Numbered from the stretch's first letter, positions 41,017-49,681 are shown. The stretch: DNA of 50,935 nucleotides from Firmicutes bacterium CAG:884 (GCA_000433875.1 HF993343.1:1-50935), one strand, 5' to 3'. The notes: a model not told the origin generated them from the letters alone. Numbers and translations are program-made.

Positions 41017-42100
41017 TGATTATGTGGTGGCAACATTACCAATTAAACCACAACAAAATACAAATGTTGGAATGATGGTTGCACCAACCATAATGGAACA
41101 TATAGGTAATGTTTTTAATATTGATAAATGTATGAGTGTAAATTTATTGCATACATATGCTAACAAGAGTAAAGAACTAAACGATTACAAAAAGTATATT
41201 GAAACTGCGGGTATTAATTACAACATTCTTTTTAAAGATGATGAATATACCTTTCAACTATTAGAAATAATTGAAAAAATGATTTCAAGTAAAATCATTT
41301 CTATACAAAAAGAACATATCATATATTGTAATTGTGGAAAGGTAGATATGTTAAAAGATGCAACAAATAATAATGGGAAACTATATCATATAGAAAATGG
41401 TAATATTATATGCAACTGTTGTAAAAATCTTTGTCACGAATACGAAGACGATGTCTTGGTTTTAAAAATAAAAGAGCATAAATCAGCAAGTATATCTCCA
41501 ACTTTTTTACAAAAGGATATAAAAGATATTGAAAAACAGTTTGTAGGTAAAAAAATTCTCGTTTCAAAAAAACGAAATACAGGATTTAAATTAGAAATCG
41601 ACAAAAAATGGTTTAATATAGACATTGATTTTATATGGAGCAATTATTTTAAATTATTAAATTATCAAAATGAAATTTTTATTGCTAGTAACCATCAACT
41701 TTACAATATGTTTTTTATAAATTATTTATCAAAAATTTCTTCAGATAAAAAAATTCATTTCATTGCAACACCATATATCAATGGTAATCTAAATGATATA
41801 AAAAAAGAATATCAGGCAAGAAAACTAAAAGAATATAAATTACTATTATTGTTATATAATTTGAAATGGAAAAACAAAAATAGTAAGTGGTCGACTTCAA
41901 ATTATAATTATTTAGTCAACATAAGCAATACGAAACTTAAAAATTTATATGAAGCATTATTATATGAGGGCAAAGGAAAACAAGATGAAAATATTTCCTC
42001 TAACATTGATAATATTTTGAGTTCTTCTTCGAATATGCAAAAAAATATTAGTATGATGAAAAAATTATATAAAAATGGCTATTATGAAAGGAATAAATAA
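41009..42100 (+). CDS. Class I aminoacyl-tRNA-synthetase-like protein, reduced
   Basis: A 363-residue protein resembling the catalytic half of class Ia synthetases (Met/Leu/Val type). HIGN at residues 31-34 stands for the HIGH motif. The stretch FKDDEYTFQLLEIIEKMISSKII then HIIYCNCGK matches the connective region of such enzymes. Cys107, Cys109, Cys135, Cys137 or Cys138, and Cys142 can form a zinc knuckle. ILVSKKRNTGFKL recalls the ISRQRxWG segment. No KMSKS loop and no anticodon-binding domain are seen. It may make aminoacyl-adenylate for a non-translational use, bind a tRNA, or act as a decoy or immunity protein. Confidence 0.6.
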   Translation: MNNDYVVATLPIKPQQNTNVGMMVAPTIMEHIGNVFNIDKCMSVNLLHTYANKSKELNDYKKYIETAGINYNILFKDDEYTFQLLEIIEKMISSKIISIQKEHIIYCNCGKVDMLKDATNNNGKLYHIENGNIICNCCKNLCHEYEDDVLVLKIKEHKSASISPTFLQKDIKDIEKQFVGKKILVSKKRNTGFKLEIDKKWFNIDIDFIWSNYFKLLNYQNEIFIASNHQLYNMFFINYLSKISSDKKIHFIATPYINGNLNDIKKEYQARKLKEYKLLLLLYNLKWKNKNSKWSTSNYNYLVNISNTKLKNLYEALLYEGKGKQDENISSNIDNILSSSSNMQKNISMMKKLYKNGYYERNK

Positions 42101-42101
42101 A

Positions 42102-42809
42102 ATGAACTATAGTGTATTTTTTAGTCGAATAGAAATTGGAATGGATATAGTACAGGATAAAATAAAGAGTATTTTACCTGAAAAGCCTAAAGTTGTTATT
42201 TTACCATGGACATTTCCTTTGGAAATAGATGCCGAAAGGCTTGATAATGACTTTTTTAAAAAAGGAGAAAGAAGATATAATAAATATATTAATGAATTAA
42301 AAAAAATAGGAATCGATGAAGCAGATATTAAAGTATTAAATTGTTATAAAAACTCAAAAGAAGAAATAAAAAAATCTTTAAAAGAAAGTAATATTTTATT
42401 TCTTCCAGGAGGTAACCCAGAAATGCTGTTTGAAAAAGTTGTACATAAGACAGAAATTCTATATGATATAAAATATTTCAAAGGACTTATCATTGGAGAA
42501 AGTGCGGGCACAGAGCTTCAGCTAAAAAGGTATTTTATTACAGCAAAAAACAATTATTATAAATATTTTGCATTTTATGATGGCTTTGGTATAATTGATG
42601 ATCCATTTTATATGGATGTTCATTCAACCAATAATAAAAAATATTTAAATAAATTACAAAAAGTTGCAAATGAAAAAAACAAAGACGTATATGCAATATT
42701 TGATGATGGAGTTTTAATTTATAATAGAGAAACAAAAGATATTTATAAATTTGGAAATGTAAAAATATTTATACCGATAAAAGAGAACCATCAAGAAAAA
42801 AACATTTAA
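42102..42809 (+). CDS. S51 (peptidase E / cyanophycinase)-family protein
   Basis: A 235-residue protein of the class I glutamine-amidotransferase-like fold. FLPGGNPEMLF (100-110) gives the oxyanion region. GESAGTELQ carries nucleophile Ser134, the GxSAG signature of family S51. His174 in MDVHSTN is a likely catalytic partner. Peptidase E cleaves Asp-X dipeptides and cyanophycinase cleaves beta-Asp-Arg. The start ATG 42102 follows AAAGGA and comes one base after the previous stop. It closes the three-gene operon. Confidence 0.82.
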   Translation: MNYSVFFSRIEIGMDIVQDKIKSILPEKPKVVILPWTFPLEIDAERLDNDFFKKGERRYNKYINELKKIGIDEADIKVLNCYKNSKEEIKKSLKESNILFLPGGNPEMLFEKVVHKTEILYDIKYFKGLIIGESAGTELQLKRYFITAKNNYYKYFAFYDGFGIIDDPFYMDVHSTNNKKYLNKLQKVANEKNKDVYAIFDDGVLIYNRETKDIYKFGNVKIFIPIKENHQEKNI

Positions 42810-42988
42810 ATAACATTTAACTGTATAACATACAAAAATTGATTTACATATAATTATGACTATACGTTTATTGTTAGATAATCCGCATTTATTAGAAAAT
42901 TATGAAAGTATATAATTTTAAAAAAATAATATGCATAACAAAAGCAGTAAAAAATAAAATAACAAAAACTTTATTTTTTTTTATATGC

Positions 42989-42999
42989 GTGCTATAATT
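42989..42999 (+). promoter_or_regulatory. yrrN operon extended -10 element
   Basis: TGC directly before TATAAT, with AAAGGCGG further down as the ribosome site of the next gene. The stretch 42810-42985 shows only AT-rich sequence and a 19-codon fragment (42856-42915). Confidence 0.4.
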
Positions 43000-43021
43000 A
43001 TAAAACGAAAGGCGGTATAAA

Positions 43022-43822
43022 ATGTATTTATTCATACCAAAAAACATAAAAGAAGTATATGAACTACAAGAATACTATGATGGACTAATATTAAGCCTAG
43101 AAAATCTAAGCATTAATTACCCGGAATTTACTCTAGAAGAAATCAAACAAATAATAAAAGAAATCAAAAATAAAAAAATATTTATAAACCTAAATAAAAA
43201 TATGCATAATAAAGATATTCCATATCTAAAAGAAATAATGAAGGAATTAGATAATTTAGAAATAGAAGGAATCCTTTATTACGATCTAAGTGTACCAAAT
43301 ATTGGATCAAAGCATAACCTAGTATGGTCAGTATGTCATATGACAACAAACTATAAAACATGTGAATTCTGGCATAAAAGAGGAATTAAATATACATTTT
43401 TATCAAACGAAATAACTCTTGAAGAAATAAAAGAAATAAGCGAAAACACTAAAATGGAATTAATGGTTCAAGTATTCGGTTATACCCCAATATTTGCATC
43501 CATCCGTGATATCGTAAAAAATTATAGAAAAACATTTAATTTAAAAGATGCATCAAAAGTAAACTATATAAAGCACGAAGAAGAATTGTATCCAATAGTA
43601 AACGAAAAAGAAACAGTTGTATATAACTCAAAAATATTAAATGCAATTGATGAAATTGAAGAATATAAAAAAATGAACATCAAATACTTTATAATCAATT
43701 CATTCCTAATAGATGATATAAAAGAAGTATTAAAAAACTTTAAAACAAATACAAAGTTTAATTATCAAAATCAAGGAAAGGGTTTCTTATATGAAGAAAC
43801 AATATATAAGGTGAAAAAATGA
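43022..43822 (+). CDS. yrrN: U32-family tRNA hydroxylation protein, YrrN/TrhP2-like
   Basis: A 266-residue member of peptidase family U32, shorter than its neighbour and without the U32 signature Cys-rich centre. It matches YrrN of Bacillus by position (directly before yrrO and greA) and by segments such as FINLNKNMHNKDIPYLKEIM and GFLYEETIYKVKK. In Bacillus, YrrN and YrrO work in 5-hydroxyuridine formation at position 34 of tRNA. The stop overlaps the next start as ATGA. Confidence 0.78.
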   Translation: MYLFIPKNIKEVYELQEYYDGLILSLENLSINYPEFTLEEIKQIIKEIKNKKIFINLNKNMHNKDIPYLKEIMKELDNLEIEGILYYDLSVPNIGSKHNLVWSVCHMTTNYKTCEFWHKRGIKYTFLSNEITLEEIKEISENTKMELMVQVFGYTPIFASIRDIVKNYRKTFNLKDASKVNYIKHEEELYPIVNEKETVVYNSKILNAIDEIEEYKKMNIKYFIINSFLIDDIKEVLKNFKTNTKFNYQNQGKGFLYEETIYKVKK

Positions 43823-45030
43823 GAAAACCCGAATTACTAGCACCTGCTGGTGACCTAGAAAGACTAAAAGTCGCACTTAATTATGGCGCTGACGCTGTCT
43901 ATTTTGGCGGAACAATGTTTGGCCTAAGAGCAAACGCCATCAACTTTTCAATAGATGACATCATTGAAGGAACAAACTATGCCCATAAACTAAATAAAAA
44001 AGTATATGTAACTGTAAATATAGTTTTGCACAACAAAGAAATAGAAGGATTATTAGAATACCTAAAAAAACTAGAAGAAATAGGAGTTGACGGAATAATT
44101 GTATGTGATCCATACATTGTTGAACTAGCACACCAAAATACTAAACTGAATATCTGTATCTCAACCCAAGAATCAACCCTAAATTATGAAGCCGTAAAAT
44201 TCTGGCAAAAAGAAGGTGTTAAAAGAATAGTATTAGGAAGAGAAGCAACCAAAGAAGATATAATTCAAATAAAAAAAGAAGTACCAGATATGGAAATAGA
44301 ATGCTTTATTCACGGCGCAATGTGTGCATCCTATAGCGGAAGATGCGTTCTATCAAATTACTTTACAGGAAGAGACGCCAATAGAGGCGGTTGCGCACAA
44401 ATATGTAGATGGACATTTGACCTATTAGATGAAAATAAAAAATTAATCAAATGCCCTAAAAAGTTTACATTTCAAACAAAAGACTTAACAATGTTAAAAT
44501 ATATACCAGAAATGATAGACATAGGAATAGACTCCTTCAAAATAGAGGGAAGAATGCGATCAATTTACTACATAGCATCCGTCGTTAGCACGTACCGAAA
44601 AGTAATTGATGAATACTGTAATAATAAAGAAAAATATGAATACAATTTAGAATATGAGAAAACACTTTCATCAGTCGCAAATAGAGATTCTATAACCCAA
44701 TTCTTTAATGGCATCAATAACGAAACCTTGCAATATTATAATGAAAGAAAAGAAATATCAAATCAAGAGTTTGTAGCCGTAGTACTTGATTATAATAAAA
44801 AAACTAAACTAGCTAAAATGGAACAAAGAAATAATTTTAAAGTAAACGATAAAATTGAAATATTTGGACCAGAAAATAAAAACGTCAAATTAACTGTAAA
44901 GGAAATGTACGATGAAAATATGCAAAAAATAACAGTCGCCCCACATCCACAACAAATAATATACGTAAAAATAGATGAGGAAGTTTACAAAAATAATTTA
45001 GTACGAAAACTTCTTGACAAAGAAGAATAA
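43819..45030 (+). CDS. yrrO: U32-family tRNA 5-hydroxyuridine synthesis protein, YrrO/TrhP1-like
   Basis: A 403-residue U32 protein. It begins KPELLAPAGDLERLKVALNYGADAVYFGG, the hallmark of the family. It continues with ECFIHGAMCASYSGRCVLSNYFTGRDANRGGCAQICRW, whose four Cys are thought to hold an iron-sulfur cluster, and DSFKIEGRMRS. TrhP uses prephenate to hydroxylate U34 of several tRNAs. Old annotations call it a collagenase or protease, which is unlikely for this branch. It is followed by greA as in Bacillus. Confidence 0.9.
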   Translation: MRKPELLAPAGDLERLKVALNYGADAVYFGGTMFGLRANAINFSIDDIIEGTNYAHKLNKKVYVTVNIVLHNKEIEGLLEYLKKLEEIGVDGIIVCDPYIVELAHQNTKLNICISTQESTLNYEAVKFWQKEGVKRIVLGREATKEDIIQIKKEVPDMEIECFIHGAMCASYSGRCVLSNYFTGRDANRGGCAQICRWTFDLLDENKKLIKCPKKFTFQTKDLTMLKYIPEMIDIGIDSFKIEGRMRSIYYIASVVSTYRKVIDEYCNNKEKYEYNLEYEKTLSSVANRDSITQFFNGINNETLQYYNERKEISNQEFVAVVLDYNKKTKLAKMEQRNNFKVNDKIEIFGPENKNVKLTVKEMYDENMQKITVAPHPQQIIYVKIDEEVYKNNLVRKLLDKEE

Positions 45031-45074
45031 ATATAGTATATTTAAATGCGTTAAATTTAAAGAGGTGAAAACAA

Positions 45075-45542
45075 ATGGATGAAAAGAAAATATATTTAAC
45101 AGAAGAAGGATTAAACGAATTAAAAAAAGAATTAGACTTTTTGAAATTAGAAAAAAGACCAGAAATAATAAATGCATTAAAAGATGCAAGAGCATTAGGT
45201 GATTTAAGTGAAAATGCTGAATACGATGCCGCAAGAAGCGAACAAGCATCAACCGAAGCAAGAATCAAAGAAATTGAAAAAATGCTTGAAAACGTTGAAA
45301 TAATCAATTCTGTTAAAACCGATGCTGTCGCACTTGGTACGAAAGTAAAATTAGAATATGTTGGAGACGATGAAATAGATGAATATTCAATCGTCGGATC
45401 AAAAGAAGCAGATCCATTTACAAATAAAATATCTAATGAAAGTCCAATTGCAAAAGCAATCATTGGACACAAAGTAGGCGATATTGTTAACGTTGTAAGT
45501 CCAAACGGCGAATATCAAGTAAAAGTTGTAGAAATATTTTAA
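45075..45542 (+). CDS. greA: Transcription elongation factor GreA
   Basis: GreA rescues backtracked RNA polymerase by stimulating transcript cleavage. The 155-residue protein has the N-terminal coiled coil with KIYLTEEGLNELKKEL, the acidic tip DARALGDLSENAEYDAAR (35-52), and a C-terminal FKBP-like domain with ESPIAKAIIGHKVGD. Length is normal. AGAGGTG precedes the start. Confidence 0.96.
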   Translation: MDEKKIYLTEEGLNELKKELDFLKLEKRPEIINALKDARALGDLSENAEYDAARSEQASTEARIKEIEKMLENVEIINSVKTDAVALGTKVKLEYVGDDEIDEYSIVGSKEADPFTNKISNESPIAKAIIGHKVGDIVNVVSPNGEYQVKVVEIF

Positions 45543-45562
45543 AGGCTAAATGCCTTTTTTTT
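45541..45562 (+). terminator. greA terminator
   Basis: Stem AAAGGC / GCCTTT with loop TAAAT and eight T, starting at the stop codon. Confidence 0.8.
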
Positions 45563-45625
45563 AAAGAAGACCTTGAAAAAACAAAAAAAATATTATATAC
45601 TAATAAGCGTATTTAAGGAGGAAAT

Positions 45626-46870
45626 ATGAAAAAAGAAATAACTAAGAAATTAGAAGGAGCAGCTTGGGAAGCAAAAATCGAAGAAGCTTATAAAAAAGCA
45701 AGTAAAAACTTCAAAGTAGATGGATTTAGACCAGGTCATGCACCAAAAGATGTATTTTTAAAAAAATATAAAGAAGAAACCCTTTGGATGGATGCAGCCG
45801 AAAACTACATAGATGAAGCATATAAAGAAGTATTAGAAGAAAATAAAGATTTAGAATTAGTAGCGCGTCCAAAAGTAGAAATCAAAAGTTTAGATAAAAA
45901 CGGTGTTGAATTTGCATTCACATTAGTAACAAAACCTGAAGTAAAATTGGGTAAATATAAAGGACTTGGAATTTCTAAAGAAGATGTAGAAGTATCTAAA
46001 GAAGAAGTAGAAAAACAAATTGAAGAAATGAGAAATCATTATGCTGATTATACTGTAAAAACAGGCAAAATCGAAAAAGGTGATATTGCTGTAATTGATT
46101 TTGAAGGATTTAAAGATGGCGTAGCATTTGAAGGCGGAAAAGGTGAAAACTACTCATTAACAATTGGATCAAATACATTCATTCCTGGATTTGAAGATGC
46201 CCTAATCGGTCACGAAGCCGGTGAAGAAGTAGATGTAAACGTAACATTCCCAGAAGACTATCACGCTGAAAATCTAAAAGGCGCACCAGTAACATTCAAA
46301 GTAAAAATAAATACTGTAAAAGAAAAGAATGTACCAGAATTAGATGAAGACTTCTTTGCTGATCTAGGAATGGAAGGAATCAATTCTAAAGAAACACTTG
46401 AAAAACAAGTTGAAGAAAACATTAAAACAAGAAAAGAATACGACAATGAAAATAAATATGTTGATGCTCTATTAGATAAAGCAGTTGAAAATATGAAAGT
46501 AGAAGTTCCAGAAGAAATGATCTATGATGAAACAGATAGAATGATTAATAGATATGAACAAACACTATCAATGCAAGGAATCAAATTAGATGACTTCTAT
46601 AAAATGACTAATTCAACAGAAGAAGACTTAAGAGAAAAAATGCACGACGAAGCATTAAAAATAGTAAAACAAAGACTATTACTTGAAGCTATTGTAAAAG
46701 AAGAAAGTTTAAACGTAAGTGATGAAGAAGCAGAGCACGAAGCCGAGCATCTAGCAGGCCATTACAATATGACAAAAGAAGATTTCTTAAAAGAATTCGG
46801 TGGCCTAGAAATGGTTAAATATGATACATTAGTTAAAAAAGCAATCGAAATTCTAAAAGAAAATGACTAG
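45626..46870 (+). CDS. tig: Trigger factor
   Basis: Trigger factor is the ribosome-bound chaperone and prolyl isomerase. The 414-residue protein shows the ribosome-binding signature FRPGHAPKDVF (near 35), close to the usual GFRxGKxP. The FKBP domain around 150-230 reads GDIAVIDFEGFKDGVAFEGG and IGSNTFIPGFEDALIGH, and the helical C-terminal arms follow. The pairing start KKEITKKLEGAAWEAKIEEAYKK lacks the first short strand of many homologues, so a few residues are missing at the N-terminus. The ribosome site is AAGGAGG. Confidence 0.95.
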   Translation: MKKEITKKLEGAAWEAKIEEAYKKASKNFKVDGFRPGHAPKDVFLKKYKEETLWMDAAENYIDEAYKEVLEENKDLELVARPKVEIKSLDKNGVEFAFTLVTKPEVKLGKYKGLGISKEDVEVSKEEVEKQIEEMRNHYADYTVKTGKIEKGDIAVIDFEGFKDGVAFEGGKGENYSLTIGSNTFIPGFEDALIGHEAGEEVDVNVTFPEDYHAENLKGAPVTFKVKINTVKEKNVPELDEDFFADLGMEGINSKETLEKQVEENIKTRKEYDNENKYVDALLDKAVENMKVEVPEEMIYDETDRMINRYEQTLSMQGIKLDDFYKMTNSTEEDLREKMHDEALKIVKQRLLLEAIVKEESLNVSDEEAEHEAEHLAGHYNMTKEDFLKEFGGLEMVKYDTLVKKAIEILKEND

Positions 46871-46920
46871 TTTTGTCGAAATCCCCAAATACTAAAATAA
46901 ATGTGCTATTATCTATTTAG

Positions 46921-47016
46921 GTGATAAATATTAAAGAAATAGATATGATGTTTAATACAGTATTGGATGATGTTCAAAAAATAAAAAAAAGTATGTGGTT
47001 AAAACTTAAAGAATAA
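46921..47016 (+). CDS. Possible small protein of about 28-31 residues
   Basis: A short frame with text KEIDMMFNTVLDDVQKIKKSMW and a basic end, set between an extended -10 (TGTGC TATTAT near 46902-46913) and a strong terminator. The ribosome site AGGTGAT (46919-46925) points to ATT 46930 as start; the in-frame GTG 46921 lies inside that site, and ATG 46945 is further away. It could be a real small gene or a small RNA. No family is recognised. Confidence 0.4.
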   Translation: MINIKEIDMMFNTVLDDVQKIKKSMWLKLKE

Positions 47017-47034
47017 AATCTTTAAGTTTTTCTT
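47001..47034 (+). terminator. Strong terminator after the small gene
   Basis: Perfect 12-bp stem AAAACTTAAAGA / TCTTTAAGTTTT (47001-47012 and 47019-47030), overlapping the end of the short frame; T-rich tail. Confidence 0.85.
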
Positions 47035-47061
47035 AACAATTAAAAAAAAGTATGATATACT
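47033..47061 (+). promoter_or_regulatory. Promoter of the CAT-fold gene
   Basis: TTAACA (47033-47038), 17-base spacer ending TATGA, TATACT (47056-47061). Confidence 0.65.
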
Positions 47062-47086
47062 TATATAGTAGTACGGAGGAAGTAAA

Positions 47087-47944
47087 GTGGCAAGAAACAG
47101 AAAAGACGCGAAACTGATTAGGAATCTTACATCAACACAAAGAGTCATTTATTATCTAAAGAAAAAAAGATGTGACTCGGATGTTTACATTAATATGAAA
47201 GTTGAAATGACAAATGCAATAAAATATATTGAGAAGCAAAAAAAGGCTGGAAACCATGTAACATATTTTCATCTTTTTTGCGCAGCTCTAGCACGAACAT
47301 TCTATAATAGACCACTATTAAATAGATTTGTAATGCCAGGCGGAAAAGTATATGAACACAACGATGTATCGGTTGGATTTGTAGCAAAAGTAAAGTTTGA
47401 AGATTATGCCGAAGAATTTTTAAGAGTAGAACACTTTGCAAAAGAAAATAATATATTTGATATATCAAAACAATTAACAGATTCAGTAGAACACCTAAGA
47501 AAGAATAATAAAAGCGATACTGATAATACAGCAGATGTTCTAGCAAAACTACCAGGATGGCTATTTAATATTGCAATGGGTATACTTAAATTTATGGATA
47601 ATCACGATTTAATACCAGAAAAACTAACAAGAAATAGTATATATCATTCATCAGCAATCGTATCAAACCTAGGAACATTTAAATCATCAGCAATTTACCA
47701 TAACTTAACAGATTTCGGAACATCATCAAGTTTAATAACAATGGGCGCGATTCATAAAGAACCAGTTGCAAATGATGATGGAAAAGTAGAAATAAAGGAT
47801 GTATGTGATTTTGGAATTAACCTAGATGAAAGAATAGGAGACGGATACTATTTCGTAAAAAGTATGAAAGTATTTGAATACTTGCTAAATCATCCAGAAC
47901 TACTAGAAGAGCCTGTAGGCAATGAATTGACAATTGATGAATAA
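47087..47944 (+). CDS. 2-oxoacid dehydrogenase acyltransferase-like (CAT-fold) protein without catalytic His
   Basis: A 285-residue stand-alone protein with the fold of chloramphenicol acetyltransferase and E2 catalytic domains. It has VTYFHLFCAALARTF, HNDVSVGFVAKV, SAIVSNLGTF and DFGTSSSLITMGAIHKEP, the last being the classic region before the active site. The catalytic HxxxDG reads ERIGDG (248-253), with Glu in place of His, so ordinary acyl transfer is doubtful. There is no lipoyl or E3-binding domain. Start GTG 47087 has GGAGGA before it. The role is unknown; it may bind an acyl group or have a structural task. Confidence 0.75.
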   Translation: MARNRKDAKLIRNLTSTQRVIYYLKKKRCDSDVYINMKVEMTNAIKYIEKQKKAGNHVTYFHLFCAALARTFYNRPLLNRFVMPGGKVYEHNDVSVGFVAKVKFEDYAEEFLRVEHFAKENNIFDISKQLTDSVEHLRKNNKSDTDNTADVLAKLPGWLFNIAMGILKFMDNHDLIPEKLTRNSIYHSSAIVSNLGTFKSSAIYHNLTDFGTSSSLITMGAIHKEPVANDDGKVEIKDVCDFGINLDERIGDGYYFVKSMKVFEYLLNHPELLEEPVGNELTIDE

Positions 47945-47983
47945 TTTGTTAAAATAATAAAACAAGAAGAAAAGGTGGATTAA

Positions 47984-48313
47984 ATGTATCAAGATAGAAT
48001 TCTATTAACAAGTAAAGATATTTATGAAAAAGAATTTAAAGTCGATACAAGAGGGTATCGCCCTCAAGAGGTAGATAAATTTTTAGATGATATAATGAGA
48101 GACTATGAAGAATGGAATAAAATTGTATCAGAATTAGAAGAAGAAAAGAAAGAACAACTTGAAGAAATCATAAAATTAAAACAAGAAATAAGATATTTAA
48201 AAACACAATTAGATGTTGTAAAAGACGGAAAAAATGAAGGAAGTATTAATAATACAGACCTTCTAAGAAGAATATCTAATCTTGAAAAAGTAATATATGG
48301 AAAAGAAGAATAA
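47984..48313 (+). CDS. gpsB: Cell-division adaptor GpsB
   Basis: GpsB is a DivIVA-like coiled-coil protein that ties penicillin-binding proteins to the division machinery. The 109-residue protein has LTSKDIYEKEFKVDTRGYRPQEVDKFLDDI at the N-terminus, the DivIVA/GpsB membrane-binding and dimer domain, then a coiled coil and the short trimer-forming C-terminal helix. It lies just before rnpB, the same order as ypsB-rnpB in Bacillus. Confidence 0.93.
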   Translation: MYQDRILLTSKDIYEKEFKVDTRGYRPQEVDKFLDDIMRDYEEWNKIVSELEEEKKEQLEEIIKLKQEIRYLKTQLDVVKDGKNEGSINNTDLLRRISNLEKVIYGKEE

Positions 48314-48646
48314 TAACAGACAAACGCTGCATTCTTTGTAATGTAGAGGAAAGTCCATCCTCGCACTATCTGTGATGATAGTAGTGTTTATGTAAGGGGA
48401 ATAAATAACCCTTAGTAGCATTAAGCTAACGGCGGCTAAAACCTTAAACGGTATATGCCATAAAGTGCCACAGAAACGAGTATTTGGGAAACCAAATAAT
48501 GAAACGCGGTAAACCCCATAAGCGAGAAACCCAAATTATGGTAGGGGAACCTTGATGTCGGAATTAAGAACGAATAAAGGATCGAAAGATAGATAAATGT
48601 TTGTCACCTTTAATAAGGTACAGAATATGGCTTATGTTATTATTAT
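48311..48646 (+). ncRNA. rnpB: RNase P RNA (class B)
   Basis: This is the catalytic RNA that trims the 5' end of tRNA precursors. The conserved P4 strand GAGGAAAGTCC appears near 48346, and its partner region ACAGAATATGGCTTA lies near 48620. The termini pair (AATAACA at the start with TGTTATT at the end). Length of about 335 bases and a position right after gpsB agree with the Bacillus-type RNA. It overlaps the last bases of gpsB. Confidence 0.92.
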
Positions 48647-48668
48647 TTTTTTAAGGAGTTGAGATTGC

Positions 48669-49082
48669 TTGAAAGAAATTGGAACCAAACTGAAAGAAGC
48701 AAGAGAAAGTATTGGTGTTTCTATTGAAGAAGCAGCTGAAGATTTAAAATTAAAAGTTTCACAAATTGAAAACCTAGAAGCTGGTAATATGGAAGCTTTT
48801 CAAGATGTTTTTTATTTAAAATATTTTATTAAAGATTATGCTAAATATTTAGGATTAAAACATGAAGATTTAGTTGATGAATTTAATGAATATTTGTTTG
48901 ACTATACATCTAAAATATCAATTGAAGATGTTAAGAAAAAACAAGATACAATTGAAGAACCAAAAGATGTGGTGCATTCACCATATACAAAAAAGTTAAA
49001 AGAACCATTTAAGATAACAAGTATAATACCATATATTATAATTGTAATTATTGCAATAATAATCGCGTTTATTGTACTGTAG
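48669..49082 (+). CDS. rodZ: Short RodZ-like HTH membrane protein
   Basis: RodZ links the MreB cytoskeleton to the wall machinery. The 137-residue protein has an N-terminal helix-turn-helix (GTKLKEARESIGVSIEEAAEDL), a linker, and one membrane segment at the very end (IIPYIIIVIIAIIIAFIVL). It lacks the outer domain of full RodZ. The start is TTG 48669, with AAGGAG about ten bases upstream. It stands directly before pgsA, as ymfM does in Bacillus, which supports the call. Confidence 0.78.
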   Translation: MKEIGTKLKEARESIGVSIEEAAEDLKLKVSQIENLEAGNMEAFQDVFYLKYFIKDYAKYLGLKHEDLVDEFNEYLFDYTSKISIEDVKKKQDTIEEPKDVVHSPYTKKLKEPFKITSIIPYIIIVIIAIIIAFIVL

Positions 49083-49090
49083 GAGGATTT

Positions 49091-49681
49091 ATGAATTTAC
49101 CTAATAAAATAACATTATCTAGAATAATACTTACAATATTTATTATATTATTACTAGTTTTTCCGTTTGAAGAAGCTGGAATAAAATTACCACAACTATT
49201 TATAAATGAAATGATAGTTGTAGATATTAAATATCCGATCGCTGGAGTTCTATTTATAGTAGCAGCTCTAACAGATATGATAGATGGAAAATTAGCTCGT
49301 AAAAACAATCAGGTAACTGACTTAGGTAAAATGTTAGATGCTATAGCAGATAAAGTATTAGTAAATACTATTTTAGTCGCTCTTTCAGCATCTGGATTTG
49401 TTCATCCTATAATACCAATAGTTGTAATATTTAGAGATGAAGTTGTAAACTCAATTAAAATGGTATCAGGAAATAAGGGAAAAGTTGTTGCTGCTAGCAA
49501 AATGGGCAAAATTAAAACAGCCTGTATGATGACTGGTATAGCTTTAACTTTATTTTACAATTTACCTTTTGAATTATGGAACTTAAAAGTAGCAGATATG
49601 TTACTAGTAATTGCAATGGTATTAAGTGTAATATCAGGTGTACAATATTATATTGCAAGTAAAGAAATAATCAGCCAATAA
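49091..49681 (+). CDS. pgsA: CDP-diacylglycerol-glycerol-3-phosphate 3-phosphatidyltransferase
   Basis: PgsA makes phosphatidylglycerol phosphate, the first step to phosphatidylglycerol. The 196-residue membrane protein starts NLPNKITLSRIILT and has the CDP-alcohol phosphotransferase motif DMIDGKLARKNNQVTDLGKMLDAIADKV (Dx2DGx2ARx8Gx3Dx3D), plus about five membrane segments. AGGAGG precedes ATG 49091, nine bases after rodZ. Confidence 0.95.
   Translation: MNLPNKITLSRIILTIFIILLLVFPFEEAGIKLPQLFINEMIVVDIKYPIAGVLFIVAALTDMIDGKLARKNNQVTDLGKMLDAIADKVLVNTILVALSASGFVHPIIPIVVIFRDEVVNSIKMVSGNKGKVVAASKMGKIKTACMMTGIALTLFYNLPFELWNLKVADMLLVIAMVLSVISGVQYYIASKEIISQ

Noticed and set aside
42856..42915. Nineteen-codon frame MTIRLLLDNPHLLENYESI
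   Set aside because: No ribosome site or promoter; probably a gene fragment or chance.
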